NCBI GenBank assembly: GCA_963978895.1
Contig: OZ022239.1
Location: 13,321,274 to 13,385,273 of the forward strand
Source: Erpobdella octoculata
Taxonomy: Eukaryota > Annelida > Clitellata > Hirudinida > Erpobdellidae
Length of the DNA stretch: 64,000 nt
Direction: 5' to 3'
Part shown: piece by piece, positions 47,581 to 58,744 of the stretch
Numbering within the stretch: the first letter of the stretch is position 1
Layout of the letters: every line of letters starts with the position of its first letter
The notes under the pieces: model-generated
Databases searched by the model: none
What the model was told of the DNA's origin: nothing
Seen by the model: only the letters and a program-made list of their open reading frames with translations
Made by a program: the position numbers and the translations under genes

Positions 47581-49383
47581 TCTATATATATAAAAGAACA
47601 TGTCCTGACTGACTGACTGACTGACTGACTGACTGACTGACTGACTGACTGACTGACTGACTGACTGACTGACTGACTGACTGACTGACTGACTGATGAC
47701 TGACTGATAATCAACGCCGAGCTCAAACGCCTCATCCTAGGAACGTGAAATTTGGAACTTATATTACTTTTATAGCGTAAACATCCGCTAAGAAAGGATT
47801 TTTGAAAATTTTGCTCCTGAGGGGAAGAAACTGGAAAACAAATTTTTTTCTAAAATAATGTATATCTCGAAAACCAAAAATGAGGAGATTTTGAAATTTG
47901 GTATATAGATTCTTTTTGAAAAATAAAAAGATAAGTGTTTCACCATTTTTTGAAAATTCGGTTTCCCGGACCTCAAATGTGGGTTGGAAAATTGGGTTAA
48001 AGTAGCTTCTACTCAAAAACTGTTAATGCTACAGGAGTTAAAATTAATATTTAGTTTCTACTCCAAAAATAATAAAATACGTGTTTTAGCATTTTTTGAA
48101 AATTTGGTTTCCAGGACTTCAAATGTGGGGTGGAAAATAGGGCTAATTGTCTTTTATAGTAACTGCTACTTAAAAACAGTAAATACCACAGATGTAAAAA
48201 TTATTATTTAGTTTCTTTTCTAAAAATAAAGATATACGTGTTTCACCATTTTTTACAAATTTGGTTTCCCGGACCTCAAATGTGGGTTGGAAAATTGGGT
48301 TCCTTGGTTTTTTAAGTAGCTTCTACTCAAAAACTGTTAATGCTACAAAAGTAAAAATTAGTATTTAGTTTCTAGATGCTACAGGAGTAAAAATTAGTAT
48401 TTGGTTTCTACTCCAGAAATAATGATATACGTGTTTTACCATTTTTTGAAAATTTGGTTTCGAGGACTTCAAATATGGGGTGGAAAATAAGGTTACTTGG
48501 TTTTTAAAGTAACTGATACTCAAAAACTGTAAATGCTACAAAAGTAAAATTAGTATTTAGTTTCTACTCTAAAAATAATGATATACGGGTTTCACAATTT
48601 TTTGAAAATTTGGTTTCCAGGACTTCAAATGTGGGGTGGAAAATAGGGTTATTTGGTTTTTAAAGTAACTGCTACTCAACAACTGTAATTGCCACAGATG
48701 TAAAAATTAATACTTAGTATCTACTCAAAAAAAAAGATATACGTGTTTCATCATTTTTTGGGTTATTTGGTTTTTAAAGTAGCTTCTACTCAAAAACTGT
48801 TAATGCTACAGAAGTAAAAATTAGTATTTAGTTTCTACTCTAAAAATAATGAAATACGTGTTTCAGCATTTTTTGAAAATTTGGTTTCCAGGACCTCAAA
48901 TGTGGGGTGGAAATAAGGGATTTTAAAATAACTGCTACTTACAAACTGTAAGTACTACAAATGTAAAAATTAGTATTTTGAAGTTTTGTACCGGTTAAAA
49001 GTCCAGTTTATCATCGGCCGGGCCAAGCCGTTATTTTAGAGTCTTCACACGGGCCAGGCCAAACCTTAAATCAAATTGGGACGGGCCGAGGTTTTTCACC
49101 AAGTATAAAGATATTTTAGGGTCTTCAGTTTGGCCGGGCCAAACCTGAGGTCAAGGTGGGACGGGCCGAAGTTTTTCATCAAGTATATAGATATTCTAGG
49201 CCTGTAAAAATGGGCCGGGCTTAATTCAGACGGGCTTTGCCAGGCCAGGAGTTTGGGTTTTTAAAACGGTCTGGCTAATTTGTCGACGGGCCGAGCCGAG
49301 ACCTAAAAAAATGATCTCTACTATGAATGCACGGTTCAAACTCTCTAATTTCATGCGAGCGAAGCCGCTACGGGCACTGCTTG
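47581..49383 (+). mobile_element. Non-autonomous Helitron, copy B
   Basis: Same family as copy A, with a longer CTGA tetranucleotide array (47605-47693) and more ~157 bp body units. The 3' terminus is CTTG instead of CTAG and abuts copy C. Confidence 0.87.
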
Positions 49384-50702
49384 TCTCTATATATAAAAGA
49401 ACATGTCCTGACTGACTGACTGACTGACTGATGACTGACTGATAATCAACGCCGAGCTCAAACGCCTCATCCTAGGAACGTGAAATTTGGAACTTATATT
49501 ACTTTTATAGCGTAAACATCCGCTAAGAAAGGATTTTTAAAAATTTTGCTCCTGAGGGGAAAAAACTAGAAAACAAACTTTTTTCTAAAACAATGTATAT
49601 CTCGAAAACCAAAAATGAGGAGATTTTGAAATTTGGTATATAGATTCTTTTTGAAAAATAAAAAGATACGTGTTTCACCATTTTTTGAAAATTCGGTTTC
49701 CCGGACCTCAAATGTGGGTTGAAAAATTGGGTTATTTGGTTTTTAAGTAGCTTCTACTCAAAAACTGTTAATGCTACAGAAGTAAAAATTAGTATTTAGT
49801 TTCTACTCCAAAAATAATGAAATACGTGTTTTAGCATTTTTTGAAAATTTGGTTTCCAGGACTTCAAATGTGGGGTGGAAAATAGGGTTATTTGTTTTTT
49901 AAAGTAACTTCTACTCAAAAACAGTAAATACCACAGTTGTAAAAATTAGTATTTAGTTTATTTTCTAAAAATAAAGATATACGTGTTTTACCCTTTTGTT
50001 AAAATTTGGTTTCCAGGACCTCAAATGTGGGGTGGAAAATAAGGTTACTTGGTTTTTAAAGTAACTGCTATTCAAAAACTGTAAGTGCTACAAAAGTAAA
50101 ATTAGTATTTAGTTTCTACTCTAAAAATAATGATATACGTGTTTCACCATTTTTTGAAAATTTGGTTTCCAGGACTACTAATATGAAGTGGAAAAAAGGT
50201 TATTTGATTTTAAAATAACTGCTACTCAAAAACTGTAAGTGCTACAGGTGTGAAAATTAGTATTTTGAGGTTTTGTGCCGGTTAAAAGTAGATGAGTTCA
50301 GTTTATCACCGGACGGACGGACAAAGCCGTTATTTTAGGGTCTTCATACGGCCCTGCCCAAACCTTAAATCAAGGTGGGACGGGCCGAGATTTTTAACCA
50401 AGTATAAAGACATTTTAGTGATATTAGGGTGTTCAGACGAGCCGGGCTAAGCCTGAAGTCAAGGGGGGACGGGCCGAAGTTTTTCATCAAGTATATAGAA
50501 CTTCTAGGCCTGTAAAAACGGACCAGGCCCATATTAGACGGGCCGTGCCGGGCCAGGAATTTTGGTTTTTGAAACGGGCTGGGGCAAGTTGTCGACGGGC
50601 CGAGCCGAGACCTAAAAAATTGATCCGTGCAGTACTCTACTATGTATGCACGGTTCAAATTCTCTAATTTCATGCGAGCGAAGCCGCTACGGGCACTGCT
50701 AG
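49384..50702 (+). mobile_element. Non-autonomous Helitron, copy C
   Basis: Starts TCTCTATATATAAAAGAACA immediately after copy B and ends AGCG-AAGC-CGCT...CTAG followed by T. Short CTGA array and fewer body units. Confidence 0.87.
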
Positions 50703-51404
50703 TTATTTTATAAAACCTAAATACTGAGTTTTAATATTTTAATATTTTCAGTTATTGAGTTTTTAAGCAGATAATCTTTTTCTCCACCAGTTTGTAGTCC
50801 TGGACCTCGAACTGCCTGAAAGACAAAACATTAAAAAAAATTTAACTTTATTTTCTAAGTAGTATCTGAATAAAACACGTGTAATTTTATTTTCTAAGTA
50901 GTATCTGAATACTAATTATTATATATGTTGTATTTTCAGTTTCAGAGTGGCAGTTATTTTAAAAAAATCCCTATTTTTCACCCCACATTTGAAGTCTTGG
51001 AAAATAAATTTTAAAAAATTGTAGTCGACATGCTTGCTTCAATTAAAAGATTTTTTAGGTAATCTGACTATGACTAAAAATTTCTACTTTTTCAGAATAT
51101 ATCACCATCAGATATATAATTTAGAATAAAAATAATTTCGTACAATACCTATTATAATAGTTACAGTCTTTTCATTTTAAACAGTTGAATATGGCACTGT
51201 CAACTGAATTATTTTTATATTAAAAGTTTTGAAGTTCTAGAATCTAGCTAGATGGTCAAAAACTTATTAAAATTTTACTAAAATTTTGCTATAAACAATG
51301 GTAAAAGTATTATTGCATTGAAATTTCATATGATTACTGCTGTAAGACTTTGCTTTTTAAGCAGTCTGAACTTCTGAACCTATATAGAAATAATTTTTAC
51401 ATCA

Positions 51405-51653
51405 TAAACAAGTAAATTAAAAACGAATTTTTAAAACCAATGCTCTTATATGTAATTAAGACACAAATTTTGCAATCAATTTTTTCTTATATTACTCTTT
51501 TATTTTATATTAAAGTCTGGCCTGGCGTAATATGGTTCGAAGAGCATTGCGATTTCCATTAAGCTCATAAACAAAAATTTTGCAATCAATTTTTTCTTAT
51601 ATTACTCTTTTATTTTATATTAAAGTCGCAATATACAACAAATAAATATAATA

Positions 51654-51701
<48 letters not shown>

Positions 51702-51910
51702 CCTCAAGAAAATTAACTAAATTAATTGACTTATTGTAAAACTAATAATTGAATATTGCATTGTCTTCTATCTTGAGCATGTATGCAAAATTTGAAAAAA
51801 ATCTATCATCAGGAAGTGACTCAAAAATTGATTGCAAGATTTGAAACAGAGAAACAGACAGAGAAACAGAGCCGACGAGTTAATAAAAGCATTGGTAAAA
51901 ATACCTTTTT
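51405..51910 (-). repeat. Left arm of a large inverted repeat
   Basis: The reverse complement of this arm matches 54470-54748, 56067-56120 and 58167-58210 in order, i.e. the right arm with two Helitrons removed. Contains a (TA)n tract (51657-51697) absent from the right arm and a partial self-duplication (TTTTGCAATCAATTTTTTCT occurs twice). 50703-51404 shows no gene. Confidence 0.75.
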
Positions 51911-51921
51911 TTTAAAATACC

Positions 51922-52040
51922 TATAATTCATATACAACGAAAAATGTTGGCATTATTTTTTTATAACTATTTGTTTTACTAACGATTGGATGATCTAACC
52001 GATACGCCCGCGACGATTTTTCGTTGTATATGAATTATAA
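51922..52040. mobile_element. Palindromic MITE-like element, copy 2
   Basis: Left arm ATAATTCATATACAACGAAA and its inverse at 52021-52040; arms about 28-30 bp, total ~119 bp. Same terminal motif as 4720-4853. Confidence 0.65.
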
Positions 52041-52189
52041 GAATATTATTTTATACTTTTTAGGGCGCAAGAAAAACGTTGTTTTTTTAAAAAATGTATC
52101 TTTTATGATGTAAAAATTATTTTCTACTTTTTCGTTTTTGATGGGTAAAATTTTGGTAAGCATTTGAGTTTCTAAAGTTTTTTTTCACT

Positions 52190-52760
52190 AGGTGTAAATC
52201 TTTGCCCGTTGAATTTAAAATCTTATTACTTTTTTTGCTAGGTGGTAATATATGATCAATCGGGTGCGTGTTTAAAAAACACCATCGTATGGAATTCGCG
52301 AACAGACAAATCTCAAACAAACAGACAAACTGACCTAATAACAAGTAAAGATAAAAAATAAATTTAAAAAATGCTTTTATTTGCCTCTTTATCTGAGTCA
52401 ATGAACTGAAATTTTTGAATCTAAAACAATCATTACGCTTAATCTTGTACATAGTTTATTTTTTTCATATGAAATCAAAATTCATAAATTTAACTCGATG
52501 TATGGATTAGATGTTATCTAAAATTAACCCTAACTCTAACCCTAACCTAACAGCCAACTTTGATTAATTTAAATTGATTTAAGGCCTATTTCATGTCGGA
52601 AACATTCAATTCATGTATTGTCATCCAGAATAAAGATTTCCTGAAAGTTGTACAGTTCTAGGTCGTCGAAAAGTGGGTGAATTTTTGTTTCTAAGATTTG
52701 ATCACCACAAACAAACAAACAAACAGAAAGACGAGTGAAGTTAAATAAAAGCATTTAAAA
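52190..52760. repeat. Old repeat with CAAACAAACAGA motif
   Basis: Two diverged stretches (about 52250-52380 and 52610-52755) share ACAAACAGACAAA-like runs followed by AAGTTAAATAAAAGCATT-like sequence. The same motif, better preserved, is in both arms of the inverted repeat (near 51850 and 54490). Probably decayed non-autonomous transposons. A degenerate CCCTAA-like run lies at 52523-52550. Confidence 0.45.
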
Positions 52761-53276
52761 ACGTTGTAAAAATAAGTTTCATTTTCAAATTTTTTTGCTC
52801 GACCTGCCAGTGGAGGTTTAAATGCTTTTTGAAATATTATTTAAAATATATTTTGCATTGATATAGTTTTGAATAGGCCCAAAATTGTTAAATATCTGCG
52901 AAATATCACAGCTATTGATGGTCGTCATAGGCGTAACTAGATGGCCAAAAAGAGGGTTATGGGTCTGTAAAAAGGAACAAGAGCATGCACGTCTCCCAAT
53001 TCTCAAAAACATTTTACCTATTATTTTTGGGTTTGTTTTAGTCATTTTTTTACTTTCCAATGTAAAATAAATACACAGCAATTCACATAAATTGCGCTAA
53101 TAACGGATTACTAACGGATTAATAATTAATAACTAATAACGGATTGAAAATCAAGCTTATTTATTTTCGAAACGGAAACGAAAAACATTGAATAAATTTT
53201 TCTAGAGATGGTTTTTAGCTCGCGATTTTGCGATTCTGACTGAAAAAATAGTGTGTCAAAGTTACGGCGTTATGGA

Positions 53277-54175
53277 CAGAAGCGAATTTAATAATTTGGA
53301 GCCCATAGGCTAAATTTTCGATGGCGCCCTCAGCGCCTCTCCCCGGGAACCCCTAGTAACTAATTGTTTCCTCGGACCCCGGTTCATGCAGAGTTGATGC
53401 AAAAATTTATTTGACTTATTATAGTTGGATAGCCTTTAAATATAATGATGCTATGTAATTAAATACTTTAGAGTCCTGTTCAAGCTGTCCATAATTTCTC
53501 ATTAATGATTATTCCATATGTAGTAAAGCAATTACAAATAAAATTATTATTAATTAAACATACTTGATTTTAGGTCTATATGAAGTTGTATCAAAAACTG
53601 CAACATATTATTCAATCATAACAAAATCATAAGTTTTTCTTTGTTTTGGTAGCAGCAAAATCATCAATAATGTCATTATAGTTTATGTACTTTACTATTT
53701 TACCATTATGGTCAAAATTGCAAGAGCGTTGAGTTTTTCTTGACCCATTGTGGAACTAAAATAATTCTTAACTCTCTTTGGGGTAGAAAATGACCGTTCA
53801 GCTTAGAAAATGGTAAAAAGTTTGCCTAGTGCAAAAAAAATATTCAAATAGCAATGTCAAGGTTTGGATATATATCCTGAAGAGAGTTTGATTTTATGAT
53901 CTTGGATGCTTAATTATAGTTAAACAGTTTAAATTAAATTAAATAATAAATTTATATTGTAGCTTTACAAAAACGGGAATCAAAACATAGAATTAAAGCA
54001 AATGAGATGGTATAAAATTAAATGCAAACAACTTAAGCTTTGGAAACCAGGGCCCAGGGGGCACCATAAAAAAAATAAAGTAACAAAAAACTAAAGCTTT
54101 GGATGACTTTTTATCTTTTTTTTTGTGGCGCCCATAGACTGCAGCCTATGTAGCCTATGCCTAAATCCGCCCCTG
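53277..54175 (-). mobile_element. Decayed hAT element
   Basis: Termini CAGAAGCGAATTTA at 53277 and the inverse of TAAATCCGCCCCTG ending 54175 (3 mismatches in 14). Flanks GTTATGGA (53269-53276) and CTTATGGA (54176-54183) match at 7 of 8. Carries a transposase C-terminal relic on minus. Confidence 0.8.
53640..53835 (-). pseudogene. hAT transposase C-terminal relic
   Basis: On minus, AERSFSTPKRVKNYFSSTMG leads into QEKLNALAILTI, then stops. After a frameshift, NYNDIIDDFAATKTKKNL follows. This is the dimerisation tail of a ZMYM1-type hAT protein, with an in-frame stop just before AERSF. Non-functional. Confidence 0.82.
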
Positions 54176-54748
54176 CTTATGGACACTTTATAGCCATTAA
54201 AATTTCCAGTAATATATATTAATAACGCTTTAAGACGTGGAAACAAAAACTAAAGTTGTGGGACCCCAAATAAGAAATTTATAAGAAAAATAAAATGTGG
54301 ATCAAACTTCCAGATGCAATATCTAGGTGAAGTAGGCGTGGCCAAGTGTATTCATTGGTCTCGTTGAATGCCCGCACTTTTTACGAGTCTCCTGATATAA
54401 CCAAAGACTATATAGACGTTGGAATTATCGAAATATAAACGGATCAACTCAAAAGCATTTCTTTAAAAAATGAATTTTTACCAATGCTTTTATTAACTCG
54501 TCGTCTCTGTTTGTTTCTCTGTCTGTCTGTCTGTTTCTCTGTCTGTCTGTTTGTTTCTCTGTCTGTTTCAAATCTTGCAATCAATTTTTGAGTCACTTCC
54601 TGATGATAGATTTTTTTCAAATTTTGCATACATGCTCAAAATAGAAGACAATGCAATATTCAATTATTAGTTTTACAATAAGTCAATTAATTTAGTTAAT
54701 TTTAATTAATTTCGATATTTCGATATAATTAAGATATTTCGACTTTAA

Positions 54749-56066
54749 TATATATTTATAAAAGAACATGTCCTGACTGACTGACTGACTGACTGACTGA
54801 CTGACTGATAATCAACGCCGAGCTCAAACGCCTCATCCTAGGAAAGTGAAATTTGGAACTTATATTACTTTTATTGCGTAAGCATCCACTAAGAAAGGAT
54901 TTTTGAAAATTTTGCTTCTGAGGGGAAGAAACTGGAAAACAAACTTTTTTCGAAAACAATGTATATCTCGAAAACCAAAAATGATGAGATTTTGAAATTT
55001 GGTATGTGGATTTTTCTTTAAAAATAAAAAGATACGTGTTTCACCATTTTTTGAAAATTCGGTTTCCCGGACCTCAAATGTGGGGTGGAAAATTGGGTTA
55101 TTTGGTTTTTAAAGTAGCTGTTACTCAAAAACTGTGAATGCTACAGAAGTAAAAATTAGTATTTAGTTTTTACTCCAAAAATAATGAAATACGTGTTTTA
55201 GCATTTTTTGAAAATTTGGTTTCCAGGACTTCAAATGTGGGGTGGAAAATAGGGTTATTTGTTTTTTTAAGTAACTGCTACTCAAAAAGGGTAAATACCA
55301 CAGATGTAAAAATTAGTATTTAGTTTCTATTCTAAAAATAAAGATATAAGTGTTTCACCATTTTTTACAAATTTGGTTTCCAGGACCTTAAATGTGGGGT
55401 GGACAATAGGATTACTTGGTTTTTAAAGTAGCAGCTACTCAAAAACTGTGAATGCTACAAAAGTAAAAATTAGTATTTAGTATTTACTCAAAAATAATGA
55501 TATAAGTGTTTCAACATTTTTAAAAAATTTGGTTTCCAGGACCTCAAATGTGCGGTGGAAATAAGGGTTATTTGATTTCAAAATAACTGCTACTCAAACA
55601 CTGTAAGTGTTACAAATGTAAAAATTAGTATTTTGAAGTTTTATGCCGGTTAAAAGTAGCTAAGTCCAGTTTATCACCGGCCGGGCCATGCCGTTATTTT
55701 AGAGTCTTCACACGGGCCCGGCCAAACCTTAAATCAAAGTGGGACGGGCCGAGGTTTTTCATCAAGTATATAGATATTTTAGTGGTTTTAGGGTCTTCAG
55801 TTGGGCCGGGCCAAACCTGAAGTCAAGGTGGGACGGGCTGAAGTTTTTCATCAAGTATATAGAACTTCTAGGCCTGTAAGAATGGGCCAGGCCTAATTCA
55901 GACGGGCTGTGCCGGCCCAGGAATTTCGGTTTTTGAAACGGGCTGGGCCAAGTTGTCGACGGGCCGAGCCGAGACCTAAAAAATTGGTCCGTGCAGTACT
56001 CTACTATGTATGCACGGTTCAAATTCTCTAACTTCATGCGAGCGAAGCCGCTACGGGCACTGCTAG
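54749..56066 (+). mobile_element. Non-autonomous Helitron, copy D
   Basis: Slightly degenerate 5' end TATATATTTATAAAAGAACA, CTGA array, ~157 bp body units, GGGCCG-rich part and AGCG-AAGC-CGCT...CTAG end before T. The empty site is preserved in the left inverted-repeat arm (GACTTTAA|TATAAAATAA), fixing both ends. Confidence 0.87.
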
Positions 56067-56120
56067 TATAAAATAAAAGAGTAATATAAAAAAAAATTGA
56101 TTGCAAAATTTGTGTTTTAA

Positions 56121-58166
56121 TCTATATATATAAAAGAACATGTCCTGACTGACTGACTGACTGACTGATAATCAACGCCGAGCTCAAACGCCTCATCCTA
56201 GGAACGTGAAATTTGGAACTTATATTAATTTTATAGCGTAAACATCCGCTAAGAAAGGATTCTTGAAAATTTTGCTCCTGAGGGGAAAAAACTGGAAAAC
56301 AAACTTTTTTCTAAAACAATGTATATCTCGAAAACCAAAAATGAGGAGATTTTGAAATTTGGCATATAGATTCTTTTTGAAAAATAAAAAAATACGTGTT
56401 TTATAATTTTTTGAAAATTTGGTTTCCCGGACCTCAAATGTGGGTTGGAAAATTGGGTTATTTGGTTTTTAAAGTAGCTTCTACTCAAAAACTGTTAATG
56501 CTACAGGAGTAAAAATTTGTATTTAGTTTCTACTCCAAAAATAATGAAATACGTGTTTTAGCATTTTTTGAAAATTTGGTTTCCAGGACTTCAAATGTGG
56601 GGTGGAAAATAGGGCTAATTGTCTTTTATAGTAACTCCTACTCAAAAACAGTAAATACCACAGATGTAAAAATTATTATTTAGTTTTTTTTCTAAAAATA
56701 AAGATATACGTGTTTCACCATTTTTTACAAATTTGGTTTCCCGGACCTCAAATGTGGGTTGGAAAATTGGGTTATTTGGTTTTTAAAGTAGCTTCTACTC
56801 AAAAACTGTTAATGCTACAAAAGTAAAAATTAGTATTTAGTTTCTACTCTAAAAATAATGATATACGGGTTTCAAAATTTTTTGAAAATTTGGTTTCCAG
56901 GACTTCAAATGTGGGGTGGAAAACAGGGTTGTTTGTTTTTTAAAGTAACTGCTACTCAACAACTGTAATTGCCACAGATGTAAAAATTAATACTTAGTAT
57001 CTACTAAAAAAAAAAAGATATACGTGTTTCATCATTTTTTGGGTTATTTGGTTTTTAAAGTAGCTGCTACTCAAAAACTGTTAATGCCACAGAAGTAAAA
57101 ATTATTATTTAGTTTCTACTCCAAAAATAATGAAATACGTGTTTTAGCATTTTTTGAAAATTTGGTTTCCAGGATTTCAAATGTGGGGTGGAAAATAGGG
57201 TTATTTGTTTTTAAAGTAACTGCTACTCAAAAACTGTGAATACCACAGATGTAAAAATTAGTATTTAGTTTCTATTCTAAAAATAAAGATATACGTGTTT
57301 TACCATTTGTTTAAAATTTGGTTTCCAGGACCTCAAATGTGGGGTGGAAAATAGGGTTATTTAATTTTTAATGTAACTGCTACTCGAAAACTGTAGATGC
57401 TACAGGAGTAAAAATTAAAGGAGTAAAAATCCAGGAATAATGATACGTGTTTTACCATTTTTTGAAAATTTAGTTTCCAGGACTTCAAATATGGGGTGGA
57501 AAATAGGGTTATATGGTTTTTAAAGTAACTACTACTCAAAAACTGTAAATGCTACAAAAGTAAAATTAGTATATAGTTTCTACTCTAAAAATAATGATAT
57601 ACGTATTTCACCATTTTTTGAAAATTTGGTTTCCAGGACCTCAAATGGGAAGTGGAAAAGGGTTATTTGATTTTAAAATAACTGCTACTCAAAAACTGTA
57701 AGTGCTACAGATGTGAAAATTAGTATTTTGAGGTTTTGTGCCGGTTAAAAGTAGATGAGTTCAGTTTATCACCGGACGGACGGGCCAAGCCGTTATTTTA
57801 GGGTCTTCATACGGCCCTGCCCAAACCTTAAATCAAGGTGGGATGGGCCGAGATTTTTAACCAAGTATATAGACATCTTAGTGATTTTAGGGTGTTCAGA
57901 CGGGACGGGCTAAGCCTGAAGTCAAGGTGGGACGGGCCGAAGTTTTTCATCAAGTATATAGAACTTCTAGGCCTGTAAAAACGGGCCGGGCCCATATTAG
58001 ACGGGCCGTGCCGGGCCAGGAATTTCGGTTTTTTAAACGGGCTGGGCCAAGTTGTCGACGGGCCGAGCCGAGACCTAAAAAATTGATCCGTGCAGTACTC
58101 TACTATGTAAGCACGGTTCAAATTCTCAAATTTCATGCGAGCGAAGTCCGCTACGGGCACTGCTAG
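56121..58166 (+). mobile_element. Non-autonomous Helitron, copy E
   Basis: Canonical TCTATATATATAAAAGAACA start after AA and CTAG end before TT. The empty site in the left arm reads CTTAA|TTACATA. It has the largest body of the family here (about ten ~157 bp units). Confidence 0.9.
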
Positions 58167-58744
58167 TTACATATAAAAGCATTGGGTTTTAAAAATTCGT
58201 TTTTAATTTACTTGTTTATCTTTACTTTTTAACAGATTGCATTACAACGCAGTCCCAATTCATAGATTAGATGCAAATTTTGACCCATCTTAAATAATTA
58301 ACATAAGAATTAAGGTTTTAATTTATATGCCAATGGGAGGGCGGTTAACCCCCAAACCCCCCTGGTTACGCCTATGATAGTCGTCAAGTGAATTTAGTAA
58401 ATATAAAACCTTAGGATACAGATAAACAAAATAAAGTTGCAAGCTAAGTGAAATTTTTTTTAAAACTTCTAAGGAGACCGGACTCTCAGGTTCTCCTGGA
58501 TCCACCACTACCCAACCCATATCTTTTTCTCAACGTTAAGAAGTGGAGTATAACGTAGTTCTCAAAGCTTCAAAGTAAGAAAAGTGTTTTGTTATATGAT
58601 TTTTCAATTTTCCAATTTGATTACTTTTAATTTTTAGCATTTTCTGAATCCTTTTATTAAACTTTACAACAGTCTTATCTTTGGCGTTGGCTTACTTACT
58701 AGCAAATTAGCAGAACTTCATTTTTAAATTGTAAACAAGAAGAA

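Larger units (their letters stand above)
52928..58374. mobile_element. TIR element with 12-bp flanking duplication (shell of nest 3)
   Basis: Termini TAGGCGTAACTAG (52928) and the inverse of CTGGTTACGCCTA (58374) match at 12 of 13. Flanks TGATGGTCGTCA (52916-52927) and TGATAGTCGTCA (58375-58386) match at 11 of 12 in direct orientation. Subtracting the hAT and two Helitrons leaves ~1.2 kb with no recognisable ORF. A 12-bp duplication does not fit hAT (8 bp) and is long for most cut-and-paste families, so the superfamily is left open. Confidence 0.6.

Noticed and set aside
52523..52550. Interstitial telomere (CCCTAA)n
   Set aside because: Only three to four degenerate CCCTAA-like units inside an old repeat; too short to claim a telomeric fusion.
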